A stretch of 42,882 bases of DNA from positions 1 through 42,882 of the forward strand of contig NZ_NRJH01000029.1 of assembly GCF_003585925.1 (NCBI RefSeq). The letters are read 5' to 3'. Shown here one piece after another: positions 15,766 to 23,704 of the stretch; the stretch's first letter is position 1, and each line of letters begins with the position of its first letter. Under the pieces are notes generated by a model. It worked only from the letters and a program-made list of their open reading frames with translations, was not told where the DNA came from and did no database searches. This stretch comes from Psittacicella melopsittaci. Lineage in GTDB: Bacteria > Pseudomonadota > Gammaproteobacteria > Enterobacterales > Psittacicellaceae. The translations under genes and the position numbers were made by a program.

Positions 15766-15975
15766 ATGAAAAATGTGTTAAAAGCTTTATTAGCTTATTT
15801 AATTCTTGCTGGTTCTACAACCGCAGGTTTTGCTCCAGCTCACGCAGCTACTGGTTATTTAATTGGTCAAGAAATTAGAGCTCCTTACTTATACTGCATC
15901 TACCGTGTAGGTACACAAACGAAAGAAGTAAGAATGGATGCTGGTAGAACTTGTCCTAAAACATACAACTTCTAA
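15766..15975 (+). CDS. Small secreted Cys-pair protein A
   Basis: The product has 69 residues. The signal peptide MKNVLKALLAYLILAGSTTAGFAPAHA is followed by a mature part of about 42 residues. This ends CPKTYNF and has exactly two Cys (C44, C63). The ATG at 15766 is preferred over upstream in-frame starts because the paralogue 300 bp downstream has the same start context (TCTCAACTTA, then about 20 nt, then ATGAAAAAT). No Shine-Dalgarno is visible in either copy. Mature parts align as G[YF]L[IV]xQ/S...[YF]LYCxY...CPxT[YH]NF. The family was not recognised. A disulphide-closed periplasmic or extracellular mini-protein is the simplest reading; a toxin or signal function is only a guess. It has its own promoter and terminator. 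Confidence 0.75.
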   Translation: MKNVLKALLAYLILAGSTTAGFAPAHAATGYLIGQEIRAPYLYCIYRVGTQTKEVRMDAGRTCPKTYNF

Positions 15976-15980
15976 TAAAA

Positions 15981-16017
15981 AAATCCTCTGAACTTTAAAA
16001 GTTCAGGGGATTTTTTG
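15981..16017 (+). terminator. Terminator of secreted mini-protein A
   Basis: The 15-bp stem AAATCCTCTGAACTT/AAGTTCAGGGGATTT (one G.U) is followed by a T tract. The core CCTCTGAACT recurs in the terminator of the paralogue. Confidence 0.92.
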
Positions 16018-16028
16018 TTTTAGTATAG

Positions 16029-16060
16029 TATAATAATCTTATACTTAAGTGCATAAGATT
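16029..16060 (+). promoter_or_regulatory. Promoter region of mini-protein B with inverted repeat at the start site
   Basis: TATAAT (16029-16034) is followed at once by the inverted repeat AATCTTAT/ATAAGATT (16035-16042 and 16053-16060, 10-nt spacer). It could be an operator or a 5'-leader hairpin. No clear -35 was found. Confidence 0.5.
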
Positions 16061-16104
16061 AATTTTATGCTCCTTTAATTATCTCAACTTAAATATGTAT
16101 GCCT

Positions 16105-16326
16105 ATGAAAAATCTTTGCAAAGCTTTCTTGGCTTATATAATTATTGCTGTATCTACGTTAGGTTCAACTGGCGTAGCTCCAGCCCAAGCTGCCATGGGA
16201 TTTTTAGTCTCTCAATCTTTTAGTGGGGGATTTTTATACTGTTATTATCAAATCCCTGGTTACAGTCATTATGGGGTATTAAGATTACCTTTAGGTAGTT
16301 TTTGTCCTCCAACACATAATTTCTAA
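16105..16326 (+). CDS. Small secreted Cys-pair protein B (paralogue of A)
   Basis: The product has 73 residues from the ATG at 16105; an in-frame ATG at 16099 would add two residues. The context ATGAAAAAT matches the start of protein A. The signal peptide ends at about APAQA|AMG. The mature part is about 43 residues, Gly/Tyr-rich, with the two Cys in FLYCYY and SFCPPTHNF at the same relative positions as in protein A. A further Cys lies in the signal peptide. The gene, leader and terminator all resemble those of protein A, so it arose by tandem duplication. Function unknown. Confidence 0.75.
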   Translation: MKNLCKAFLAYIIIAVSTLGSTGVAPAQAAMGFLVSQSFSGGFLYCYYQIPGYSHYGVLRLPLGSFCPPTHNF

Positions 16327-16341
16327 GCCTTAGCATAAAAA

Positions 16342-16380
16342 AAAAGACCTCTGAACTAAATTTAGTTCGGAGGTCTTTTA
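16342..16380. terminator. Bidirectional terminator between mini-protein B and cvpA
   Basis: The inverted repeat AAAAGACCTCTGAACTAAA/TTTAGTTCGGAGGTCTTTT (16342-16360 with 16361-16379) has A and T tracts on both sides. It shares CCTCTGAACT with the terminator of mini-protein A. Confidence 0.9.
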
Positions 16381-16382
16381 GC

Positions 16383-16910
16383 TTATTTAGCATAGTTATT
16401 TGCTTCATTTACAAAAGCTTGGAAAAGCTCTTTAACTTTTGTAGATAAATCTAAACCTGAGTTACAGTAGTCAATAATTACTTTTGAGTAAGAGTTATTG
16501 AAGCTACTTACATAGTTGTTTAAATCTACACCATTTTCACGAAGAAGAGTATAGATAACAGAAATTACCAGGATGCTAATCATCGCAAAGATAATTCCAC
16601 CCACAAGAGAAAGAAGTGGGTTACCTAAAATGGTGGTTTTACTAAATAAAGTTGAGAGAGCACGAGCAGCTATGCTTAAGAAAATATAAGAAATAATAAA
16701 TACTACAATTAAAGCAAGAATTGGGTAGCTACCTACTAGCGGAATACTATTAAGCAGATTGCTAAAATCATTAGTATAGTTTAGGGAAATAAAAATTGAT
16801 CCCCCAATTGCTACTAAAGAGAGAATAGATCCAAGAAAACCTTTTAGGAATCCGTGAACAAAGAAGGCGATAACTATAGCGCCCAGAAAAATGTCTACAA
16901 CTGAAAACAT
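16383..16910 (-). CDS. cvpA: CvpA family membrane protein
   Basis: The product has 175 residues (E. coli CvpA 162). It has four hydrophobic segments (about 4-22, 27-45, 58-80, 100-123) and the family start VVDIFLGAIVIAFFVHGFLKGFLGSILSLVA. The protein was first linked to colicin V production and elsewhere to envelope stress and bile tolerance; the mechanism is unclear. The C-terminal 45 residues are soluble. AGGAA precedes the ATG. In E. coli cvpA precedes purF; here it stands alone, 61 nt after a pair of unknown membrane-protein genes on the same strand. Confidence 0.85.
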   Translation of the reverse strand: MFSVVDIFLGAIVIAFFVHGFLKGFLGSILSLVAIGGSIFISLNYTNDFSNLLNSIPLVGSYPILALIVVFIISYIFLSIAARALSTLFSKTTILGNPLLSLVGGIIFAMISILVISVIYTLLRENGVDLNNYVSSFNNSYSKVIIDYCNSGLDLSTKVKELFQAFVNEANNYAK

Positions 16911-16971
16911 AAAGATATTCCTAGCTAAAAAGTTTGGCTGTTTAGTTTAATTATACACAAAATAAGGTCTT

Positions 16972-17805
16972 TTAACTAATTACTGTAGCAACGCCAATAA
17001 AATAAACAATAATGCAGTAAACAATAATGCTTAAGCAAATAGGTTCAACTAAGCCTGCTAAAGTACGTAAAACGTAAGGGATAATTGAAGAAAAGCTAAT
17101 TTTGCGACTATCATTACGCACTAAAAGTCCACGAATAAGTCTTAAGGTTACGATAATGCTCACATAGAGAATTAACGGAACATAAGGCATAGCATGAGTA
17201 AGAATTTGTGTAGGGTTCGGGGTTGCTGAGCCTAAAAGCATGTAAATGCTTGTAAAAATCCCCCCGCAAAGGGTAAGACTTAAAGCAAATACTAGCCAAA
17301 AGGCAAGAATTCTATAGGTACCAAGAGTTAAAACATAGAAAAATCGACAAGCTATAATAGCTAAAATAGCCATGCCGATAGTATTGCTACTGGTAATAAT
17401 TTCAAGTACCGATTCATTTAACCCGAGAACAAAGCCTTGAGGTACGCGCATATAAGCGACAAAGGCATATAAAGAAATAATAGCTTCGGTAAGGGTAAAG
17501 GTAATTACACTTTTACGACTAAATAAAATATCGCGGTGCTTGCTTGCATAGTCGATAAAATCTTCTCTTCGAGTAAAAATTAAATAGAGGAGATTTAGCA
17601 AAGCAAAAGCTAGCATTATTAGTAAAGTGTGATTAAAAACTCCTTGAGCCAAGCCCAGCACATGGGAAGCAAGGAGATAAAGAATAAAGCTTATTAACCC
17701 CGCAAGATAAAACATTTGCGTATCGAAACTAAATTTTTCCTTTTTGATATTGGAGAAAATGCGATATCCCCAAAATAAGAGAAATAAAGTAGTTGCTATG
17801 ATCAT
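16972..17805 (-). CDS. Polytopic membrane protein, paralogue of its upstream neighbour
   Basis: The product has 277 residues and about 7-8 hydrophobic segments with few charged loops. No family recognised. The central segment CRFFYVLTLGTYRILAFWLV (around 159-178) aligns with VRFIYNLFLGNYKTFVFWGV of the upstream gene product, pattern RFxYxLxLGxYxxxxFWxV. A further shared feature is a Glu in the last helices (GLVEPICLSIIVYC here; ALMELIASLMIVG there). It starts 2 nt after the stop codon of the neighbour, so translation is coupled. A two-component membrane complex is possible but unproven. Confidence 0.75.
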   Translation of the reverse strand: MIIATTLFLLFWGYRIFSNIKKEKFSFDTQMFYLAGLISFILYLLASHVLGLAQGVFNHTLLIMLAFALLNLLYLIFTRREDFIDYASKHRDILFSRKSVITFTLTEAIISLYAFVAYMRVPQGFVLGLNESVLEIITSSNTIGMAILAIIACRFFYVLTLGTYRILAFWLVFALSLTLCGGIFTSIYMLLGSATPNPTQILTHAMPYVPLILYVSIIVTLRLIRGLLVRNDSRKISFSSIIPYVLRTLAGLVEPICLSIIVYCIIVYFIGVATVIS

Positions 17806-17807
17806 GG

Positions 17808-18623
17808 TTAAAAATATGCCTTGATAGCGTTAAGGTCAGCATATGAATTAACAAAAATGCCGACAATCATTAAAGAAGCAATTAGTTCCATTAAGGCAGT
17901 TGCTCCATGTAATAACATGGCAAAGCGTGCTTCTGATAAATGCGTACGGGCAAAGAAATAATAAAAGTTCTCTTCGGTAGCAATAAAACGATAGAGATAC
18001 ACTAAAGCATATACAAAGATAAATACATTAGTAGCAAAGTATTCACGGTGTCCGATTAGCGAAAAGAGGAAAAGGCAAGCTACAGTTACGCCCCAGAAAA
18101 CAAAGGTTTTATAGTTACCTAAGAAAAGATTATAGATAAATCTCACAACAATAATTGCTGTAACTAGGTAGAGCCAGATATTACTTGCTTGACCTTGGGC
18201 ACGTGAAGATGAAGCTACCAACCATGAAGTAAACTCGGTAAAGTCAGAAAGACTTAGATAAGCTAAAAAGGAGGCTATAACTTCGCTAATAATTATAATT
18301 TCTCTTCGATATATACTAGCAGCCTGTACTACCCCTGGATATTTTTTTCTTACTCGATTATGTAATCCTTGGCTACAGAGAAATTTATAAAGGAAAAAGC
18401 CAAAGATAAAAAAGCAGGTTACAACAAATAAAGGTTTATAAGGATTGAGTTGTAAAAAGCTTGAGTAGAAAAAGTTAGGTGATAGAGCTGCGGCAATTAA
18501 CTCTAAAAGAATTATCGTACTACTTAAAGCAAAAATAGTAAAGCGAGGTTCGCGATAGTTATCTATAGCCCGTAACAATACAAGTATGGCAATAATTATA
18601 AAGTTAGGCGTAGTAAAAATCAT
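17808..18623 (-). CDS. Polytopic membrane protein, first of a paralogous pair
   Basis: The product has 271 residues and about 7 hydrophobic segments. A basic cytoplasmic loop (HNRVRKKYPGVVQAASIYRREI, about 88-109) separates the third and fourth. No known family recognised. It shares the RFxYxLxLGxYxxxxFW motif with the following gene. The ATG at 18623 has no Shine-Dalgarno and lies about 20 nt after the asnS terminator, so the transcript may start very near the start codon. It forms a tight two-gene unit with 16972-17805. Confidence 0.72.
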   Translation of the reverse strand: MIFTTPNFIIIAILVLLRAIDNYREPRFTIFALSSTIILLELIAAALSPNFFYSSFLQLNPYKPLFVVTCFFIFGFFLYKFLCSQGLHNRVRKKYPGVVQAASIYRREIIIISEVIASFLAYLSLSDFTEFTSWLVASSSRAQGQASNIWLYLVTAIIVVRFIYNLFLGNYKTFVFWGVTVACLFLFSLIGHREYFATNVFIFVYALVYLYRFIATEENFYYFFARTHLSEARFAMLLHGATALMELIASLMIVGIFVNSYADLNAIKAYF

Positions 18624-18644
18624 AAGCTAATAAATGTTAGAGTT

Positions 18645-18675
18645 AATAAAAAAGTCCGGTGATTGCTCACCGGAC
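18645..18675 (-). terminator. Terminator of asnS
   Basis: The perfect 9-bp GC-rich stem GTCCGGTGA/TCACCGGAC (18654-18662 with 18667-18675) is followed by TTTTTTATT on the minus strand. Confidence 0.93.
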
Positions 18676-18696
18676 ATTTTGCTCAGAAAGCAATAA

Positions 18697-20103
18697 TTAG
18701 AATGCAGCGTTTTTCGGTGTACGTGGGAATGGAATAGCATCACGTACGTTTTGTACGCCAGTAACATAACTTACAAGACGTTCAAAACCTAAACCAAAAC
18801 CTGAGTGAGGTACAGTACCGTAACGACGAAGATCTAAGTACCAGTCGTAGTCTTTAGGATCCATACCTAATTCATGTAAACGTTTTTCTAATACATCTAG
18901 ACGTTCTTCACGTTGAGAACCACCGATGATTTCACCAATTCCTGGTGCTAAAACATCCATAGCTGCTACAGTTTTACCGTCATCATTTTGACGCATGTAG
19001 AAAGCTTTAATTTCTTTTGGATAGTTTTTCACGATAACTGGTGCATCAAAGTGTTCTTCTGCTAGGTAACGTTCATGTTCAGATGACATATCGATACCCC
19101 AGTAAACTGGGAACTCGAATTTTTTCCCGCAGTTTTCAAGGATTTTGATTGCGTCTGTATAGTCAATTTGTACGAATTCACTATTAACTAGTTTTTCTAA
19201 ACGCTCAATTACGCCAGGTTGTACGTGTTTATTGAAAAACTCTAGGTCTTCACGGTTTTTCTCTAATACACGGGTAAAGCAGTGACGTAAAATGTCTTCC
19301 GCTAATTTAGCATTGTCATCTAGATCATAGAATGCCATTTCTGGTTCAACCATCCAGAACTCAGCTAAGTGACGTGTAGTATTAGAGTTTTCTGCACGGA
19401 AGGTAGGACCAAAAGTATAAACATTACTTAAAGATGAAGCATAGGTTTCAATGTTTAATTGACCAGATACTGTTAAGAAAGTTTCTTTACCGAAAAAGTC
19501 TTGTTTGAAATCTACTTTACCATCTTCAGTTTTAGGTAGATTTAATAGATCTAATGTAGATACACGGAATAATTCACCAGCACCTTCAGTATCAGCTGCT
19601 GTAATTAATGGAGTTGCAACCCAGTAGAATCCACGATCATTAAAGAATTCGTGAATTGCATAAGCTAAAGTATTACGTACACGAGCTACAGCACCAATTA
19701 GGTTAGTTCTTGGACGTAAGTGAGCAATTTCACGTAAGTACTCTACTGAGAGGCGTTTGTTAGACATAGGGTATTGGTCAGGGTTTTCTACCCAACCTAC
19801 AACTTCTACGTTAGTTGCTTTAATTTCAACTGCTTGACCAGAACCTGCTGATTCTACAACTTCACCAGTTACAATAACTGAACAGCCAGTAGTTAAATTT
19901 AAAACTTCTGACTCATAATTAGGTAAGGTATTAGCAATTACTGCTTGTACAGGATTAAAACCTGAACCGTCATAAACTGCTAAGAATGAAAAACCTGCTT
20001 TTGAGTCACGACGAGTACGTACCCAACCACGTACTGTAACTAACTCACCAACTTTTACTTCGCCATTTAAGACTTGTTGTGTAGAAGCTATAGTAGCTGT
20101 CAT
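18697..20103 (-). CDS. asnS: Asparaginyl-tRNA synthetase
   Basis: The product has 468 residues (E. coli 466). It is a class IIb synthetase. The OB-fold anticodon-binding domain (1-110) contains [24 protein letters not shown]. The catalytic domain has motif 2 ([21 protein letters not shown]) and motif 3 ([29 protein letters not shown]). It charges tRNA-Asn. AGGAG precedes the ATG by 9 nt. The leader contains a hairpin plus T-run that looks like an attenuator. Confidence 0.97.
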   Translation of the reverse strand: MTATIASTQQVLNGEVKVGELVTVRGWVRTRRDSKAGFSFLAVYDGSGFNPVQAVIANTLPNYESEVLNLTTGCSVIVTGEVVESAGSGQAVEIKATNVEVVGWVENPDQYPMSNKRLSVEYLREIAHLRPRTNLIGAVARVRNTLAYAIHEFFNDRGFYWVATPLITAADTEGAGELFRVSTLDLLNLPKTEDGKVDFKQDFFGKETFLTVSGQLNIETYASSLSNVYTFGPTFRAENSNTTRHLAEFWMVEPEMAFYDLDDNAKLAEDILRHCFTRVLEKNREDLEFFNKHVQPGVIERLEKLVNSEFVQIDYTDAIKILENCGKKFEFPVYWGIDMSSEHERYLAEEHFDAPVIVKNYPKEIKAFYMRQNDDGKTVAAMDVLAPGIGEIIGGSQREERLDVLEKRLHELGMDPKDYDWYLDLRRYGTVPHSGFGLGFERLVSYVTGVQNVRDAIPFPRTPKNAAF

Positions 20104-20139
20104 CTATGACACTCCTAAATATAAATGTAAATTATGATA

Positions 20140-20186
20140 ATTATAAAAAATGAACCACGGGATTTTTCTTAAAAATCTCTTTGTGG
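20140..20186 (-). promoter_or_regulatory. Attenuator-like hairpin in the asnS leader
   Basis: On the minus strand a stem CCAC...GATTTTT/AAAAATC...GTGG (20183-20186 with 20155-20158 and 20171-20177 with 20161-20167) is followed by TTCATTTTTTAT. It lies about 50 nt upstream of the asnS start. It may be a weak terminator of an upstream transcript instead. Confidence 0.45.
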
Positions 20187-20923
20187 CGGGAAAATCTTTC
20201 TCTGGATATTAAATAGATCATTTTAGCACAGAAGCAAAGAAAACTATATAGAAAATTATCTTTGCTTCTTTCCTTAGACAAAAGTTTTTGGAGCTAGTGC
20301 TAAATATTTTTTCTTTGCTTGAATTTACGAGCGTAGAAGAGATCAATATTTAAATTAATTTTAGGGACAATGATAAAGTTCAATGCTTCAAAGTTAAGAT
20401 TTTTTCTCGTCAAAAGACAAACTGGTTTTATATAGCAAAGTAAAGATAAGAGAAGAAAACTAGATAAATATGTAGAAATAGAAAGAGAGATCAATCATCG
20501 GAAATAGAAAACGAGAAAAATATGCGGGAAAGGAAAACAAAATAAATAAGCAAGAGAACAAAAAAACAAGCAAAAGAAAGTGATGAAAAAAAATAGCAGG
20601 AGTGGTAAGGGTTAATTATTTAAATAAGTGCTCACCTAAATTCTCACATAAAAAAATAGCCAAGGTAATTATTTAAATACACAGCATAAAATTAAGCTCC
20701 AAAAAAATAAAAATAAGTACTTTTTTAACAAGAATTTTAAAGAATTTTAGAGGCTAAAAAATAGAGAAAATTAATAAATTTAGCACCTTTGAAAAATATC
20801 GATAGGAAAAGCTGATTAGTATTTTAGCTAAAATTTAGTCTAAAATTAGAATATTTTTCTTAAAAATTTGACTTATTAATCAGTAGCTTGTGAACAAAAT
20901 TTCACTTAAGGGTGTAAATAGTC
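20187..20923. other. Gene-free region upstream of ahpC
   Basis: About 740 bp hold no convincing gene. They contain a perfect 11-bp inverted repeat AGAAGCAAAGA/TCTTTGCTTCT (20230-20240 and 20259-20269), a purine-rich plus-strand tract (about 20440-20610) and two copies of TAATTATTTAAATA (20613 and 20666). An open frame at 20300-20494 on the minus strand is low-complexity Leu/Ser and is not accepted. Confidence 0.5.
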
Positions 20924-20952
20924 TTAACAAATAAATTTATTTGTTTTATAAT
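20924..20952 (+). promoter_or_regulatory. ahpC promoter with 20-bp palindrome in the spacer
   Basis: TTAACA (20924-20929) and TATAAT (20947-20952) have a 17-bp spacer. The perfect palindrome AACAAATAAATTTATTTGTT occupies 20926-20945, so a dimer bound there would block RNA polymerase. Confidence 0.85.
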
Positions 20953-20999
20953 ATACGCATAATCATAACCTATCAATAATTTTTAAGGAAGTAAAAAGT

Positions 21000-21563
21000 A
21001 TGTCATTAATTAATACTAAACTATTACCTTTCAAAGTAAATGCATTCAAACAAGGTAATTTCATTGAAGTTTCTGATACAGATTTACAAGGTAAATGGTC
21101 AGTATTTTTCTTCTACCCAGCAGACTTCACATTCGTATGTCCTACAGAATTAGAAGACTTAGCTGATAACTACGAAGAATTCCAAAAATTAGGTGTTGAG
21201 ATCTATTCAGTATCTACAGATACTCACTTCTGTCACAAAGCATGGCACGATCACTCACCAGCAATTGGTAAAGTACAATACACAATGTTAGCTGACCCTA
21301 CTCACGTATTATCACGTAACTTCCAAGTATTAATTGAAGAAGAAGGTTTAGCATTACGTGGTACTTTCTTAGTAGATCCAGAAGGTAACATTAAATTAGC
21401 TGAAGTAAACGACAATGGTATTGGTCGTGAAGCTACAGAATTATTACGTAAAATCAGAGCAGCACAATACATCGCAGCTCACCCAGGTGAAGTTTGCCCA
21501 GCTAAATGGAAAGAAGGTGCTGAAACTCTTAAACCATCATTAGATTTAGTAGGTAAAATCTAA
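21000..21563 (+). CDS. ahpC: Alkyl hydroperoxide reductase subunit C (2-Cys peroxiredoxin)
   Basis: The product has 187 residues, the same length as E. coli AhpC. The peroxidatic Cys C47 lies in FTFVCPTE and the resolving C166 in GEVCPAKW. It reduces hydrogen peroxide and organic peroxides, and is recycled by AhpF encoded next. AAGGAAG precedes the ATG. The codons are highly uniform (TTA, GGT, GTA), as in a strongly expressed gene. A strong hairpin terminator follows, so ahpF is transcribed by read-through or from its own promoter. Confidence 0.98.
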   Translation: MSLINTKLLPFKVNAFKQGNFIEVSDTDLQGKWSVFFFYPADFTFVCPTELEDLADNYEEFQKLGVEIYSVSTDTHFCHKAWHDHSPAIGKVQYTMLADPTHVLSRNFQVLIEEEGLALRGTFLVDPEGNIKLAEVNDNGIGREATELLRKIRAAQYIAAHPGEVCPAKWKEGAETLKPSLDLVGKI

Positions 21564-21594
21564 TAACCTTTTTTAGATAAGAAAGACTTTTTCG

Positions 21595-21636
21595 GAAGCA
21601 TAGGCATAGGGATACCTATGATATGCTTCTTTTTTG
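21595..21636 (+). terminator. Terminator between ahpC and ahpF
   Basis: The long hairpin GAAGCAT...CATAGG GATA CCTATG...ATGCTTC (21595-21601 pairs with 21623-21629) is followed by TTTTTTG. Partial read-through would set an AhpC excess over AhpF. Confidence 0.9.
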
Positions 21637-21675
21637 TTTACAATATTTTTTCATCTTAAAATGCATTAAACGATT

Positions 21676-23226
21676 ATGTTAGATCAAAACATTAAAGAAC
21701 AACTTAAAGCCTATTTAGAACGTGTTGAATTACCAATTGAACTCCAAGCTAACTTAGGCACAGATGCAAAATCAGCAGAACTTAAAGAATTATTATTAGA
21801 AATTGCTTCATTAAGAAGTGACAAAATCACTTATAAAGAAGTAGATCTAGCTGATCGCAAACCAGCATTTACTATTGCTCGTGTAGGTTCTGATGTAGGT
21901 GTTACCTTTGCTGGTATCCCTATGGGTCACGAATTTACCTCTTTAGTATTAGCTTTATTACAAGTTGGGGGTTACCCAGCTAAATTAAGCCCTGAAGTAG
22001 TAGAACAAATTAAAAACCTACCAGGTGATTACAAATTTGAAACCTACTTCTCTCTATCTTGTCAAAACTGTCCTGACGTAGTACAAGCTTTAAATGCTAT
22101 GTCAGTAATTAACCCACGTATTAAACACGTGTCAATTGACGGGGCTTTATTCCAAGAAGAAGTTGACCGTTTACAAATTATGTCAGTTCCTTCAGTTTAC
22201 TTAAACGGTGAACAATTCTTACAAGGTCGTTCAAGCGTTGAAGAGATCTTAAGTAAACTAGATACAGGTGCGGCAGCTCGTACAGCAGCTTCTTTATCTG
22301 AAAAAGATCCATTTGATGTATTAGTTGTAGGTGGTGGTCCAGCTGGTGCTGCTGCAGCAGTATACGCAGCTCGTAAAGGTATTCGTACTGGTGTTGTAGC
22401 TGAGCGTTTTGGTGGTCAAGTACAAGATACTATGGACATTGAAAACTTCATCTCAGTATTAAAAACTGAAGGTCCTCACTTAGCAGCAGCTTTAGAAGAA
22501 CACGTAAAATCATACGGTGTAGATATTATGAATTTACAACGTGTTTCTAAACTAGTTCCAGGTGACAAACAAGTTACTTTAGAATTAGAAAGCGGTGCAA
22601 CATTAAAAGCTAAAACTGTAATCTTCTCTACAGGGGCACGTTGGAGAAACATGAACGTTCCTGGTGAAACTGAGTATAAAACTCGTGGTGTAGCTTACTG
22701 TCCACACTGTGATGGTCCTTTATTTAAAGGTAAAGATGTAGCGGTAATCGGCGGAGGTAACTCTGGGGTTGAAGCTGCAATCGACTTAGCAGGTGTAGTT
22801 AAACATGTAACTCTAATCGAACGTGATGAAAAATTACGTGCAGACCAAGTATTACAAGATAAATTACGTAGCTTACCTAACGTTAAAATTATTACTAATG
22901 CTGCAACAACTGAAGTTCACGGTGACGGACAAAAAGTTACTGGCTTAAGCTACCAAGATCGTGCAACTGAAGAATTACACCACTTAGAATTAGCTGGTAT
23001 TTTCGTACAAATTGGTTTAGTACCTAATACTGAATTCTTAAAAGGTACAGTAGAATTAAACCGTATGGGCGAAATTATTACTGATGACCGTGGTCAAACT
23101 AATATTCCTGGTGTATTTGCTGCAGGTGACTGTACAAATGTACCTTACAAACAAATTATTATCGCTATGGGTGAAGGTGCAAAAGCTTCTCTAGCAGCCT
23201 TTGATTACTTAATCCGTAATAACTAA
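21676..23226 (+). CDS. ahpF: Alkyl hydroperoxide reductase subunit F
   Basis: The product has 516 residues (E. coli 521). The N-terminal double-thioredoxin domain has C129-Q-N-C132. The thioredoxin-reductase-like part has the FAD motif [19 protein letters not shown] (from 217), redox C342-P-H-C345, the NADH-binding [17 protein letters not shown] and the C-terminal FAD-binding [16 protein letters not shown]. It passes electrons from NADH to AhpC. There is no Shine-Dalgarno before the ATG at 21676; TTTACA and a poorly spaced TAAAAT lie between the ahpC terminator and the start. Confidence 0.98.
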   Translation: MLDQNIKEQLKAYLERVELPIELQANLGTDAKSAELKELLLEIASLRSDKITYKEVDLADRKPAFTIARVGSDVGVTFAGIPMGHEFTSLVLALLQVGGYPAKLSPEVVEQIKNLPGDYKFETYFSLSCQNCPDVVQALNAMSVINPRIKHVSIDGALFQEEVDRLQIMSVPSVYLNGEQFLQGRSSVEEILSKLDTGAAARTAASLSEKDPFDVLVVGGGPAGAAAAVYAARKGIRTGVVAERFGGQVQDTMDIENFISVLKTEGPHLAAALEEHVKSYGVDIMNLQRVSKLVPGDKQVTLELESGATLKAKTVIFSTGARWRNMNVPGETEYKTRGVAYCPHCDGPLFKGKDVAVIGGGNSGVEAAIDLAGVVKHVTLIERDEKLRADQVLQDKLRSLPNVKIITNAATTEVHGDGQKVTGLSYQDRATEELHHLELAGIFVQIGLVPNTEFLKGTVELNRMGEIITDDRGQTNIPGVFAAGDCTNVPYKQIIIAMGEGAKASLAAFDYLIRNN

Positions 23227-23239
23227 TTTGTCGTAAATA

Positions 23240-23275
23240 AAAAAAGAAGTTGGTTTTTCCAGCTTCTTTTTTTTG
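23240..23275 (+). terminator. Terminator of ahpF
   Basis: The stem AAGAAGTTGG/CCAGCTTCTT (23244-23253 with 23259-23268, one G.U) is followed by a T tract. Confidence 0.88.
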
Positions 23276-23281
23276 TTTTAA

Positions 23282-23312
23282 ATAACACAAAAATAAAAAA
23301 ATGTGTTATAAT
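23282..23312 (+). promoter_or_regulatory. infA promoter, extended -10 within an inverted repeat
   Basis: The extended -10 TGTTATAAT ends at 23312. The inverted repeat ATAACACA/TGTGTTAT (23282-23289 and 23302-23309) overlaps it. Confidence 0.65.
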
Positions 23313-23350
23313 ATGGGGCGTTATTTTTTTAATTTTTTTAATGAGGTATC

Positions 23351-23569
23351 ATGGCAAAAGAACCAGCAATTGAGTTTCAAGGAACTGTAATTGAAACATT
23401 ACCTAATACTATGTTCCGTGTTGAATTAGAAAACGGTCACAAAATTATCGCTCACATTAGTGGTAAAATGCGTAAAAACTACATCCGTATTTTAACGGGT
23501 GATAAAGTTACTGTGGAAGTTACTCCTTATGATATTACTAAGGGTCGTATCGTTTTCCGTTCAAGATAA
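23351..23569 (+). CDS. infA: Translation initiation factor IF-1
   Basis: The product has 72 residues, the full family length, and is nearly identical to E. coli IF-1 over [20 protein letters not shown] and [20 protein letters not shown]. It is an OB-fold protein that occupies the ribosomal A site during initiation. GAGGT lies 5 nt before the ATG. It has its own promoter. No terminator directly follows the stop; the next one is at 23667-23700, after a structured stretch. Confidence 0.98.
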   Translation: MAKEPAIEFQGTVIETLPNTMFRVELENGHKIIAHISGKMRKNYIRILTGDKVTVEVTPYDITKGRIVFRSR

Positions 23570-23601
23570 GAGCTCAGTAATTTTTAGTTTATAGTATTAG
23601 C

Positions 23602-23700
23602 GTCTGGAATCAGCCGCATATAGTCCTCAAGTGGCATGTACTCTTAGGGTTTATAAAGAATTTGTGAAACCGTAGCCAAGAGCTATGGTTTTCTTTTTTT
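23602..23700 (+). ncRNA. Candidate sRNA or ttcA leader with intrinsic terminator
   Basis: A -10-like TATAGT at 23590-23595 precedes about 100 nt that are more GC-rich than nearby spacers. Helix GCCGC/GTGGC (23613-23617 with 23631-23635) is followed by a 10-bp terminator stem AAACCGTAGC/GCTATGGTTT (23667-23676 with 23682-23691) and TTCTTTTTTT. The terminator ends 4 nt before the ttcA ATG. GGTTT at 23648-23652 could pair with the terminator's 5' arm (AAACC), forming an alternative structure. It may equally be the 3' end of the infA transcript. Confidence 0.5.
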
Positions 23701-23704
23701 AAGT

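Noticed and set aside
20300..20494. Minus-strand 64-residue open frame upstream of ahpC
   Set aside because: The composition is low-complexity, there is no ribosome site, and it sits in a purine-skewed spacer.
20613..20679. Two identical TAATTATTTAAATA blocks 53 bp apart
   Set aside because: All-AT words of this length are expected by chance in a spacer this AT-rich.
23602..23700. 4.5S RNA, 6S RNA or a tRNA between infA and ttcA
   Set aside because: It lacks the GGAAGGAAGCAGCC core of 4.5S RNA, a 6S-like open bubble and a cloverleaf; it is kept only as an unnamed candidate.
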